This document shows positions 6,981-15,413 of a stretch of 45,857 bases of DNA, in pieces. Every line of letters begins with the position of its first letter. Position 1 is the first letter of the stretch. This stretch comes from WRAI01 sp031549605 (GTDB taxonomy: Bacteria; Bacillota; Clostridia; Oscillospirales; UBA929). A program made the position numbers and the translations under genes. The stretch lies in the NCBI GenBank assembly GCA_031549605.1, contig JAVBPM010000072.1, positions 1 through 45,857 of the forward strand, in the 5' to 3' direction. A model generated the notes under the pieces. The model saw nothing but the letters and a program-made list of their open reading frames with translations. It did not search any database and was not told where the DNA came from.

Positions 6981-8343
6981 GGTAGGCCTCCTTATACTCT
7001 AAATAGTCGCCCGTAAAGCAGGCGTCGCAATAGTGGTCGCAGCCAATGAGCGAGGGCAGACTGTCAAGGCTTAGGTAGCCGACGCTGTCCGTGCCCAAAA
7101 ACTCGTTCATGTTGTCGCCGTACTTAACGGCCGCCAAATTCTCGCGCGACGGCACGTCGGTGCCGTAGTAACAGGGGTAGAGGAAGGGTGGCGACGCGAT
7201 GCGGATGTGCACCTCGGTCGCGCCCGCCTGCCGCAGCAGGTTGACGATTTGCGCGCAGGTCGTGCCGCGCACGATGCTGTCGTCGATCATGACCACACGC
7301 TTGCCCTTGACTGCGTCGCCGATGGGGTTGAGCTTGAGCCGCACGGCCAGCTCGCGCTCGTCCTGCGTCGGGCGGATAAACGTGCGGCCGATGTAGCTGT
7401 TTTTGACAAAGCCGCGGTCGTAGGGGATACCCGACTCGAGGCTGTAACCCATCGCCGCCTCGAGTCCCGAATCGGGCACGCCGATGACCACGTCGGCGTC
7501 GACGGGGTGCTGGCGCGCCAGATGGCGACCGGCGGTAGTGCGCGCCTTGGCCACGCTGTGGCCGTCGATGGTCGAGTCGGCGCGGGAGAAGTAGATGTAT
7601 TCAAAGATGCAGTGGCGCGGCTTGACGGCCTTGCCCATGCGGAAGCTCTTGATGCCCTCTTTGCTGACGCAGACGACCTCGCCCGGTTCGACGTCGCGCT
7701 CATAGGTGGCGCCAATGACGTCGAGCGCGCAGCTTTCGGAGGCAAAGACAACAGCCTCGCCGCGGCGACCCATCAGCAGCGGTCGCACGCCATAGGGGTC
7801 ACGGGCGGCAATCAGCTTGCGCGGGCTCATAACCAGCAGTGAATACGAACCGTGGAAGTTGGCGCAGGCGTCGCGCACGGCCTCCTCGGCCGAGCCGAGC
7901 GTCATGCGCGAGCGGGCGATAAAGTTGGCTATCAGCTCGCTGTCGGCCAGCGTGTTGAGCACCGCGCCGGTGTCGTGCAGCTGCTTGCGCAGCTCGTTGG
8001 CGTTGTGCAGCGTGCCGTTGTGGGCGATGGTCAGCGTGCCCTTGCGGTAGGTGGTGACCAGCGGCTGGGCGTTGACGCGCCCGGCGGTGCCGGCGGCGGG
8101 GTAGCGGACGTGGCCTACGGCAATGTTGCCGTCCAGCCCGTCCAGAATTTCGGCGGTAAAGACGTCGGACACCAGACCATTGTCCTTAAAAAAATCAACA
8201 TCGCCGTCGTGGCTTACGGCAATGCCGCAGCTTTGTTGACCGCGATGTTGGAGCGAGGACAGGCCGTAGTAGACGTCGCGCGTGTAGTTCTGACCGACAG
8301 GCCCGGCGATGCCGATGATGCCGCATTCCTCGTGCAAACTCAC
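6970..8343 (-). CDS. purF: Amidophosphoribosyltransferase
   Basis: First step of purine synthesis: PRPP plus glutamine to phosphoribosylamine. 457 residues. After a short propeptide (MSLHEE) comes the N-terminal nucleophile Cys7 in ECGIIGIAG, so the glutaminase is intact. The PRPP loop is VVMIDDSIVRGTT. Cysteines in RHCIFEY, YPCYYG and the terminal CDACFTGDY fit the [4Fe-4S] form known from Bacillus. Start is GTG with GGAGGCG seven bases upstream. It is the first gene of a two-gene unit with guaA, overlapping by 11 bp. Confidence 0.97.
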   Translation of the reverse strand: MSLHEECGIIGIAGPVGQNYTRDVYYGLSSLQHRGQQSCGIAVSHDGDVDFFKDNGLVSDVFTAEILDGLDGNIAVGHVRYPAAGTAGRVNAQPLVTTYRKGTLTIAHNGTLHNANELRKQLHDTGAVLNTLADSELIANFIARSRMTLGSAEEAVRDACANFHGSYSLLVMSPRKLIAARDPYGVRPLLMGRRGEAVVFASESCALDVIGATYERDVEPGEVVCVSKEGIKSFRMGKAVKPRHCIFEYIYFSRADSTIDGHSVAKARTTAGRHLARQHPVDADVVIGVPDSGLEAAMGYSLESGIPYDRGFVKNSYIGRTFIRPTQDERELAVRLKLNPIGDAVKGKRVVMIDDSIVRGTTCAQIVNLLRQAGATEVHIRIASPPFLYPCYYGTDVPSRENLAAVKYGDNMNEFLGTDSVGYLSLDSLPSLIGCDHYCDACFTGDYLEYKEAYHVD

Positions 8344-8384
8344 TAATAAACGCCTCCTTTTCGTAAAAGAAAAAAGATACTCCT

Positions 8385-8413
8385 ATTATACGACGCTGCG
8401 CGGCGCCGAACAA
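8385..8413 (-). promoter_or_regulatory. purF-guaA promoter
   Basis: Minus-strand -10 TATAAT (8385-8390) and -35 TTGTTC (8408-8413) with a 17 bp spacer, ending about 40 bp before the GTG start. I see no purine riboswitch in the short leader. Confidence 0.7.
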
Positions 8414-8500
8414 GGGGTAGTTGGGAAAATGTTAGACAAAAAAAGAGATGGAGGAGCCGACATCGATTGTGGATTTTTATTTTTTGCCAGCGGAAACGGC

Positions 8501-8553
8501 GAAAGAAAGCGCCCCATCGTCTGACGGGTGGTGTGCCGTCGACAATGGGGCGC
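8501..8553 (-). terminator. Terminator of the SLH-protein gene
   Basis: GCGCCCCAT (from 8509) pairs with ATGGGGCGC (ending 8553) around a GC-rich loop. On the minus strand it is followed by a T-rich stretch (TTTCTTT). It lies about 17 bp beyond the stop of the SLH gene. Confidence 0.7.
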
Positions 8554-8569
8554 GTGGCGCCCGGTGCGG

Positions 8570-9853
8570 TTAGCCGCCTACAATCTGTGTGACGTTGTGG
8601 TCGAGCTTGAGCATACGTGTCATGATGGCGGCGGCCTCAGCGCGCGTGGCGTTGGCGTTGGGCCGCGCACGGCCGTTGCTGCCGGCCAGAATCTGGTTGA
8701 CCGCCAGTGTCAGCATCGCCATCTGCGCGTAGCTGTTGATGTCGGCGGCGTCGCTGAAGAACTGGTCCAGTGTCTTGGCCTGCGAGTCGGCTGTCTGATA
8801 GCAAACCTTGAACGCGTCCAGCGCACGCTGGCACATGGTGGCCAGCTCTTGGCGTGTGATGGGGGCGGTGGGCTTGAAGGTGTTGCCGCCAAACCCGACG
8901 ACAATGCCCATTTTGCGTGCCTGCCGCACCGCGTCGGCGTAGTAGGCGGTGGGCGCAACGTCGGAAAACTGCGGCGTGTCGGCGGTGTCCACCGGGCCGT
9001 AAATGCGCATCAGCATCGTGATAAAATCGGCGCGTGTGACGGTGCGGCCAGCGCCAAAGAGGCCGTTGCCGATGCCCTGCACAACGCCCAGTGTCGACAG
9101 CGTGTCGGTGTAGACGACGGCCCAATCGGGCACGTCTGAAAACTCCGTGTTGAGCGATTCGTGGAAGGCGTAGGTGCCGTTGCCTGTCATAACAGCGGCC
9201 GGCCAGTTGTTGGACGTCAGCCAGCAGCGCGGCATATTGATGCCGTCCTTATCACCGCGGATGAGCGGGGTGATGGGCTGGGGCTGCATAAACAACAGGG
9301 TGGGTGTGTGGCGGCCGTCGGCGTAGGCGAGCGGTTTGTCGCTGTCCTGCGTGAGGTAGACAGTGATGGCGGCCGGAACACCAATCTTGTTGGCGGGCTG
9401 GTAGTCGGTAAACGAGAAGGTGACCGTCTTGGTGTCGGCTGACAGCGAGTCGACCAGCGCCTGACCGATGTACAGCGTGGCAATCATGGTGTCGGGGATT
9501 TCCAGATAGATGACGCCGCCGGCCAGCCCGCGAACGAGCGAGACGGGCAAGGCCAGGTGCGTGCCCTTGTACGACGGCAGCTCGACATACAGGCCGGTGG
9601 GCGTCACGCGGTCGGTCGGTGTGCCCAGATAGCCAAAGGACGGCAGCGTCGGCGCGAGGGCGCTGGCCTGCGCGGCGGTGACGGTGATGTGGTACTCGTT
9701 GGTGACCACGTCGAAATCGTAGGGCAGCTTGTTGAGCTTAATGGTGGCGGTGGCCTCGGCGGCGCTGGCTGAGGACATAACGGGCGCAAATCCGGCCAGC
9801 AGCGCCAGCGCAAGGGTCAGTGCCAGCATACGGCGAGTGGTGATCTTTTTCAT
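8570..9853 (-). CDS. S-layer homology (SLH) domain surface protein
   Basis: A 427-residue exported protein. The first ~32 residues are a signal peptide (KK, a hydrophobic core LALTLALALLAGFAPV, then ASA-AEA). Residues ~35-230 form an all-beta region of unknown function. Three SLH repeats fill the rest: FSDVPDWAVVYTDTLSTLGV (~240), FSDVAPTAYYADAVRQARKM (~295) and FFSDAADINSYAQMAMLTLA (~365), with the usual TRADF, TRQEL and TRAEA turns. SLH repeats bind pyruvylated wall polymers, so it should sit on the cell surface. RBS AGGAGGAG before the ATG. Monocistronic, with its own terminator. Confidence 0.9.
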   Translation of the reverse strand: MKKITTRRMLALTLALALLAGFAPVMSSASAAEATATIKLNKLPYDFDVVTNEYHITVTAAQASALAPTLPSFGYLGTPTDRVTPTGLYVELPSYKGTHLALPVSLVRGLAGGVIYLEIPDTMIATLYIGQALVDSLSADTKTVTFSFTDYQPANKIGVPAAITVYLTQDSDKPLAYADGRHTPTLLFMQPQPITPLIRGDKDGINMPRCWLTSNNWPAAVMTGNGTYAFHESLNTEFSDVPDWAVVYTDTLSTLGVVQGIGNGLFGAGRTVTRADFITMLMRIYGPVDTADTPQFSDVAPTAYYADAVRQARKMGIVVGFGGNTFKPTAPITRQELATMCQRALDAFKVCYQTADSQAKTLDQFFSDAADINSYAQMAMLTLAVNQILAGSNGRARPNANATRAEAAAIMTRMLKLDHNVTQIVGG

Positions 9854-9966
9854 AAAGTTCTCCTCCTTTTCGGTGTGGGTGTGAATGGCCTCTCTACCCT
9901 AAACACCCGACAGCGACATCAAATGTGACGGCGCACACAAAAGGTTTTTGTGTCGACGGCGGCGTG

Positions 9967-9995
9967 TTGCCAAAACGACGGCAAAATGGTAAACT
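9967..9995 (+). promoter_or_regulatory. Promoter of the glmU(part)-pth-SDR-mfd operon
   Basis: TTGCCA (9967-9972), 17 bp spacer, TAAACT (9990-9995), about 30 bp ahead of the first start codon. Inferred from consensus only. Confidence 0.5.
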
Positions 9996-10025
9996 GTAGC
10001 CGAAAAAACAGACCGGAGGTGCCCT

Positions 10026-10664
10026 ATGGGTCAGGTTATCATTATAGATACACAATCGACGCACATCGCGCCCGACGCCGTGGTGGGCGACGGCACGCGC
10101 ATCCTGCCCAACACCGTCATCGGGCCGGGCTGTGTCATTGGCAAAAATTGCACCATCGGGCCGCTGACGCATATGAAGCAAGCGCGCGTCGGCGACGGCT
10201 GCACGGTGGAAAACGCGCAGGTCGAGGACAGCGTGCTGCAACAGGACGTACAGGTCGGGCCATACGCCCACATCCGCGCCGGTTGCGACATCGGCGCCCG
10301 CGTGCGCGTCGGCAGCTTTGTGCAGCTGAAAAACGTCAAGCTGGGCGCCGACAGCGCCGTGCCGCATCTGGCCTATCTCGGCGACGCGACGGTGGGCGAG
10401 CGCAGCAACATTGGCTGCCATGTCACCACGGCCAACTTTGACGGCGTTGCCAAGCATGAGACGCACATCGGCGACGACGCCTTTGTCGGCTGCCACTGCA
10501 CGCTGGTCGCGCCGGTCAGCATCGGCGACGGCGCGTGGACGGCGGCGGGCAGCGTCATTACCGACAGTGTGCCCGACGACGGGCTGGGCATCGCGCGGCC
10601 GCGCCAAACCACGCGCGAGCAGTGGGCGGCGGCGCACATTCAACAGCTAAAGGACGGACAGTAA
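10026..10664 (+). CDS. Stand-alone GlmU-type acetyltransferase domain (left-handed beta helix)
   Basis: 212 residues, almost all hexapeptide repeats (for example VVGDGTRILPNTVIGPGCVIG), closely following the C-terminal half of GlmU, which acetylates glucosamine-1-phosphate. Residues matching the E. coli active site are present: Arg84 (HIRAG), Lys102 (FVQLKN), His114 (PHLAYLGD), Tyr117, Asn128 (NIGC) and Asn137 (NFDG). The N-terminal uridylyltransferase domain (~230 residues) is absent; a promoter and RBS GGAGGTG immediately precede the ATG, so this is a natural start. In many Bacillota full glmU lies upstream of pth-mfd, and this gene occupies that slot. Whether it still makes GlcNAc-1-P or modifies another sugar is open. 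Confidence 0.85.
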   Translation: MGQVIIIDTQSTHIAPDAVVGDGTRILPNTVIGPGCVIGKNCTIGPLTHMKQARVGDGCTVENAQVEDSVLQQDVQVGPYAHIRAGCDIGARVRVGSFVQLKNVKLGADSAVPHLAYLGDATVGERSNIGCHVTTANFDGVAKHETHIGDDAFVGCHCTLVAPVSIGDGAWTAAGSVITDSVPDDGLGIARPRQTTREQWAAAHIQQLKDGQ

Positions 10665-11249
10665 GTGGACAGTAGATTTATCATCGCCGGACTGGGCAAT
10701 CCCGGCAGTCAATACGACGGCACGCGCCACAACATCGGCTTTGAGGTCGTCGACGCGCTGGCCGACCAGCTCAAGGTCAAGGTCAAAAAACTCAAGTTTG
10801 AGTCGCTGTACGCCGACGCCAAGCTGGGCGCCGACCGCTTGCTGCTGCTCAAGCCACAGACCTTTATGAACGAGAGTGGCCGCGCCGTACGCGCCGCCGC
10901 CGCTTTTTATAAGGTGCCGCCCGAGCGGGTGCTGGTGGTGGTCGACGACGTCAACCTGCCCGCCGGTCGGCTGCGGCTGCGCGAGAGTGGCAGCGACGGC
11001 GGTCACAACGGGCTGAAAAGCCTGCTGTATCACCTGCAAAGCGACCGCTTTCCGCGCCTGAGGGTCGGCGTCGGCGCACCGGCGGGCGAAAACGCGCTGG
11101 TCAACTGGGTGCTGGGCGGCTACAGCACCGCCGAGCGCAAGCTGATGGACGACGCGGTCAAGCGCTGTCTGCCCGGCATTGAATTGTTTGTCCAGCAGGG
11201 CGCTGCCGCCGCCGCCAACCTGCTCAACCGCGCCGAGGTGACGCCGTGA
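10665..11249 (+). CDS. pth: Peptidyl-tRNA hydrolase
   Basis: 194 residues. Frees tRNA from peptidyl-tRNA dropped by ribosomes. Family motifs: GLGNPGSQYDGTRHNIGFEV (about 8-27) with the catalytic His in RHNIGF, KPQTFMNESG (~64-73) and VVVDDVNLPAGRLRLRESGS (~90-109). GTG start directly abuts the previous stop codon. Its stop overlaps the next gene. Cytoplasmic. Gene order pth-mfd is conserved in Bacillota. Confidence 0.97.
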   Translation: MDSRFIIAGLGNPGSQYDGTRHNIGFEVVDALADQLKVKVKKLKFESLYADAKLGADRLLLLKPQTFMNESGRAVRAAAAFYKVPPERVLVVVDDVNLPAGRLRLRESGSDGGHNGLKSLLYHLQSDRFPRLRVGVGAPAGENALVNWVLGGYSTAERKLMDDAVKRCLPGIELFVQQGAAAAANLLNRAEVTP

Positions 11250-11941
11250 AGCGGGCGCTGGTCACCGGCGGTTCGCGCGGCATCGGGCTGTGCATTGCCA
11301 AGACGCTGGCGCAGCAAGGCTATGCCGTGACAGCCACCTATTTGAATACCACCGCGCAGCTTGACGAGCTGCGCGCGATGGGCGTTGCGCCGGTGCGTTG
11401 CGATGTCACAAACCCCGACGACGTGCAGGCGGCGGTTGAGGCCGCCGGTGCCGTCGACGTGCTGGTCAACAACGCCGGCATCGCACAGGTTAAGCCCTTT
11501 GCCGACCTGACAATCGGCGACTGGAACGCCATGCTGGCCGCCAATTTGACGTCGGCGTTTCTTGTCAGCCGCGCCGTGCTGCCCAAAATGATTAGCCGCA
11601 AGAGCGGCTGCATTGTCAACATCTCGTCCATTTGGGGTGAGGTGGGCGGCTCGTGCGAGGTGCACTATTCGGCGGCCAAGGCGGGGCTGATTGGGCTGAC
11701 CAAGGCACTGGCCAAGGAGCTGGGGCCGTCGGGCATTCGTGTCAACGCCATCGCGCCCGGCTACATTGACACCGACATGAACGCCGAGCTGACCGACGCC
11801 GACCGCGCCGAGGTGTTGGCACAAACGCCGCTGAATGTCGCCGGACTGCCGTCGCAGGTGGCCAATGCGGTGCTGTATCTGGCACAAAATGACTTTGTCA
11901 CCGCCGACGTGCTGCACGTCGACGGCGGCTTTGCGCGCTGA
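11246..11941 (+). CDS. Short-chain dehydrogenase/reductase, FabG-like
   Basis: 231 residues, classical SDR fold: cofactor motif TGGSRGIGLCIA (7-18), NNAGIA (~76-81), catalytic Ser in NISSIWGE and YSAAKAGLIGLTKALAKELG with Tyr and Lys. The end is IAPGYIDTDM and VLHVDGG. NADPH preference is suggested by the Arg in the glycine loop. FabG (3-oxoacyl-ACP reductase) is the nearest family, but no other fatty-acid genes are near, so the substrate is uncertain. GTG start overlaps the pth stop by four bases. An SDR between pth and mfd is not the usual arrangement. Confidence 0.88.
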   Translation: MKRALVTGGSRGIGLCIAKTLAQQGYAVTATYLNTTAQLDELRAMGVAPVRCDVTNPDDVQAAVEAAGAVDVLVNNAGIAQVKPFADLTIGDWNAMLAANLTSAFLVSRAVLPKMISRKSGCIVNISSIWGEVGGSCEVHYSAAKAGLIGLTKALAKELGPSGIRVNAIAPGYIDTDMNAELTDADRAEVLAQTPLNVAGLPSQVANAVLYLAQNDFVTADVLHVDGGFAR

Positions 11942-11942
11942 T

Positions 11943-14900
11943 ATGCTCGACGCGCTGTTTACGCGCCGGTTTAGCGCCTTCCGCGAGGTGTGGGAGGCGC
12001 TGGACGCGCGGCGTAACCCCGTCGCCGTGTCGGGGCTGAGCGACGTGCACAAGGCGCATCTGGTCGCCAACCTGTACGCCAACGCGTCGCGGCCGCTGCT
12101 GCTGATGGCCGCCGACGAGCAGGAGCTGGCGCGGCTCAACGCCGATGTAACGGCGCTGACCGGCCATGCGCCCGCGGTGCTGCCGGTGCGCGAGCCCAGC
12201 TACCACAATGTCGAGGCCGCCAGCCACGAGTGGGAGCAGGCACGACTCAAAACGCTTTACCGCATTGCCACCGGTAACGCGCCCGTGGTGCTGACCACCG
12301 CCGACGCACTGCTGCTGCACACACTGCCCAAGCAGCGACTGGAGGCCGCGGCGCTGACGCTGGAGGTTGGTGCGACGCTGGCGCAGTCGGCGCTGATTGC
12401 CGCGCTGGACGGCGGCGGCTACCGCCGCTGCGAACAGGTCGAGGGCGTGGGTCAGTACGCCGTGCGCGGCGGACTGGTCGACTTTTTCAGCCCCACCGGC
12501 GAGCGCCCCGTGCGCGTCGAGTTTTTCGGCAATGAAATTGACACGCTGGGCGCGATTGACCCCGACAGCCAGCGCCGCGTGGAAAACCTGCCGCGCGTTG
12601 TGCTGCTGCCGGTGCGCGAGCTACTGCCCGACGGCGCGCTGCTGGACAACCTGCAGGCGTTGTGCGATAAACAGAAAAAACCAACCGTCAAGGAGACCAT
12701 CACGCGCGACCTTGAGCGCTTGCGTGAGACGGGGCAGCTGGCGGCGCTCGACCGCTACCTGCCGTTGCTCTATCCGACGGCCACACCCTTTGACTATCTG
12801 CCGCCCGAGACGCTGGTGGTCATCTGTGAAAAAAGCCGCTGCCGCGAGCGGCGCGAGGCGACATGGTGGCGCCACGGACAGGACGTCGAGACGCTGCTGG
12901 AAAACGGGCTGCTCGACAGCAGCCAGACAACGCAGTATCTGGACGAGACGGGCTGGACAAGCAAGCTCAAGCAGTTTGATGTGCTCTATTTGGACACGCT
13001 GCCGTCGGGTGGCTTTGAGCTGCCGCCGCGCGCGCTGGTCAGCGTGCAGGCCAAACAGCTGCCGTCGTATGGCGGCAGCCTTGAGACGGCGGTCGGCGAC
13101 ATCGCGCACTACCGCGACACCGGCGTCGGCACGCTGGTGCTGTGCGGCGCGCGTATGCGCTGCCACCAGCTGGAGCAGCTGCTTAGAGACAAGGGCATCG
13201 CCGCGCAGGTCGAGGAAAAGCTGTCGTCGTTGCCGATGGCGGGGCAGGTGCTGCTGACCGTGGGCGGATTAAGCGCCGGATTTGAATACCACGAGGGCAA
13301 GCTGGCCGTTATTACCGAGGGCCAGCTGCTGGCGTCGCCGGGCAAAAAGCGCCGCGCCGGGCAAAAGGACGCGCGCCAGCGCGTGGCGTCGTACACCGAC
13401 CTGACGCCCGGCGATTTGGTCGTGCACGAGCATCACGGCATCGGGCGGTTTACCGGCATCAAGGCCATTGAGGTCGACGGCGCCAGCCGCGACTTTATTC
13501 AAATTTCCTACGCCGGTACCGACAGCCTCTATGTGCCGGTTACGCAGCTGAATTTGGTCAGCAAGTACATCGGCGCGGGCGAGGAGGTTGCCGTCAAGCT
13601 CAACAAGCTGGGCGGCGCCGATTGGAGCCGCGCCAAGAGCCGCGCCAAGGCGGGCGCTAAGGAGCTGGCGGCCGGACTCATTGCGCTGTACGCCGAACGC
13701 CTGCGCAAGCAGGGCTTTGCCTTTCCCGCCGACAGCGACTGGCAGCGCGAGTTTGAGGAGGCATTTCCCTACGACGAGACCGACGACCAGCTGACCGCCA
13801 TCGCCGACGCCAAGCGCGACATGGAGAGCACGCTGCCCATGGATCGGCTGCTGTGCGGCGACGTTGGTTTTGGCAAGACCGAGGTGGCGCTGCGCATGGT
13901 CATGAAGTGCGTGCTGGGCGGCAAACAGGCGGCGCTGCTGGTGCCGACCACGGTACTGGCGCAGCAGCACTACAACACGGCACTGCAACGCTTTGGCCGC
14001 TTCCCGCTGCGTGTCGACATGGTCAGCCGCTTCCGCAGCGCGGCGCAAAACAAGCAGGCGCTGACCAAGCTGCACAGGGGCGAAATCGACCTGTTGATTG
14101 GCACGCACCGGCTGCTGTCCAAGGACGTAAAATTCAAGGATTTGGGTCTGCTGGTCGTTGACGAGGAGCAGCGCTTTGGCGTCAGCCACAAGGAAAAGCT
14201 GAAGGCGCTGGCCAAGCAGGTCGACGTGCTGACGCTGACTGCCACGCCGATACCGCGCACGCTGAACATGGCGCTGTCAGGCATCCGCGATATGTCGACG
14301 CTTGAGCAGCCGCCGCGCGACCGCTACCCCGTGCAGACCTTTGTGCTCGAGCACGACGACATGATCATCGACGACGCCATCCGGCGCGAAATCGGGCGCG
14401 GCGGGCAGGTTTTTTACCTGCACAACCGCGTTGAGTCGATTGACCTGCTGGCCATGCGGCTGCGCCGCCGTCACCCCGACGTGCCCATCGCCGTCGCGCA
14501 CGGGCAGATGGACGAAAAACAGCTGGCCGATATGATGCGCCAAATGGCCGAGGGTCAGATTGGCGTGCTGGTTTGCACCACGATTATCGAAACGGGTCTT
14601 GATATTGCCAACGCCAATACGCTGATAATAGAGGACGCCGACAAGATGGGGCTCGCGCAGCTGCACCAAATCCGTGGCCGCGTCGGGCGCAGCAACCGCC
14701 ACGCCAGCGCCTACCTGACCTATCGGCGTGGCAAAATTCTCAGCGAAGTGGCCACCAAGCGGCTGTCGGCGGTGCGTGAGTTTGCCGAGTTTGGCTCCGG
14801 ATTTAAGATTGCCATGCGCGACCTCGAAATTCGTGGCGCAGGCAACATTCTCGGGCCCGAGCAGCACGGGCATATGCTCAGTGTCGGCTATGATATGTAC

Positions 14901-15395
14901 CTCAAGCTGCTGGAGGAGGCCGTGCTGGAGGAAAAGGGCGAGACCGCCCGCCCCAGCGCCGACGCGCTGGTCGACCTGCCGCTGTCGGCGGGCATTCCCG
15001 AAAAATATGTCGCCGCGTCGGGCGTGCGCATGGATTTGTATCGCCGAATCGCGCTGCTGCGTGACGGCGAGCAGGCCGCCGATCTGCTCGACGAGCTAAT
15101 CGACCGTTTTGGCGAGCCGCCCAAGAGCACGCAAAATCTCATCGACATCGCGTTGCTGCGCAACGCCGCCGCTGAGTCCGGCTTTAGCGAGGTTGCCTAT
15201 CGCGACAAGCGCGTGACGCTGGCGCTGCGGGTGCCCGATCTCGCACGCGTGTCGCGCGTCTGTTCACTCAAGGAGTACCGCGGGCGGTTGCTGTTCTCGC
15301 CCGGCGATAAGTCCTATCTGACGCTGCGCCCAATCGACAAAACGCCGCTGCTGGCGCAGGTGCGCACATTGGTCGGCCAGTACGCCGAATCATAA
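11943..15395 (+). CDS. mfd: Transcription-repair coupling factor
   Basis: 1,150 residues. Removes stalled RNA polymerase and recruits UvrA. Domains in order: UvrB-like N-terminal part (1-~330, with REPSYHNVEAASHEWEQARL), CarD-like polymerase-interaction domain (~489-560, from LTPGDLVVHEHHGIGRFTGI), RecG-like translocase with Walker A GDVGFGKTE (~640) and DEEQ box (~739), helicase motif VI QIRGRVGRSNRHASAYL, and a C-terminal TRCF domain. The open frame begins further upstream inside the SDR gene, but the ATG at 11943, one base after the SDR stop, gives the normal N-terminus. Last gene of the operon. Confidence 0.97.
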   Translation: MLDALFTRRFSAFREVWEALDARRNPVAVSGLSDVHKAHLVANLYANASRPLLLMAADEQELARLNADVTALTGHAPAVLPVREPSYHNVEAASHEWEQARLKTLYRIATGNAPVVLTTADALLLHTLPKQRLEAAALTLEVGATLAQSALIAALDGGGYRRCEQVEGVGQYAVRGGLVDFFSPTGERPVRVEFFGNEIDTLGAIDPDSQRRVENLPRVVLLPVRELLPDGALLDNLQALCDKQKKPTVKETITRDLERLRETGQLAALDRYLPLLYPTATPFDYLPPETLVVICEKSRCRERREATWWRHGQDVETLLENGLLDSSQTTQYLDETGWTSKLKQFDVLYLDTLPSGGFELPPRALVSVQAKQLPSYGGSLETAVGDIAHYRDTGVGTLVLCGARMRCHQLEQLLRDKGIAAQVEEKLSSLPMAGQVLLTVGGLSAGFEYHEGKLAVITEGQLLASPGKKRRAGQKDARQRVASYTDLTPGDLVVHEHHGIGRFTGIKAIEVDGASRDFIQISYAGTDSLYVPVTQLNLVSKYIGAGEEVAVKLNKLGGADWSRAKSRAKAGAKELAAGLIALYAERLRKQGFAFPADSDWQREFEEAFPYDETDDQLTAIADAKRDMESTLPMDRLLCGDVGFGKTEVALRMVMKCVLGGKQAALLVPTTVLAQQHYNTALQRFGRFPLRVDMVSRFRSAAQNKQALTKLHRGEIDLLIGTHRLLSKDVKFKDLGLLVVDEEQRFGVSHKEKLKALAKQVDVLTLTATPIPRTLNMALSGIRDMSTLEQPPRDRYPVQTFVLEHDDMIIDDAIRREIGRGGQVFYLHNRVESIDLLAMRLRRRHPDVPIAVAHGQMDEKQLADMMRQMAEGQIGVLVCTTIIETGLDIANANTLIIEDADKMGLAQLHQIRGRVGRSNRHASAYLTYRRGKILSEVATKRLSAVREFAEFGSGFKIAMRDLEIRGAGNILGPEQHGHMLSVGYDMYLKLLEEAVLEEKGETARPSADALVDLPLSAGIPEKYVAASGVRMDLYRRIALLRDGEQAADLLDELIDRFGEPPKSTQNLIDIALLRNAAAESGFSEVAYRDKRVTLALRVPDLARVSRVCSLKEYRGRLLFSPGDKSYLTLRPIDKTPLLAQVRTLVGQYAES

Positions 15396-15413
15396 TAAAA
15401 GGGGGCATGACCC

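Noticed and set aside
8344..8384. Purine riboswitch upstream of purF
   Set aside because: The leader is about 40 bases, too short for the ~70-base aptamer, and lacks its stems.
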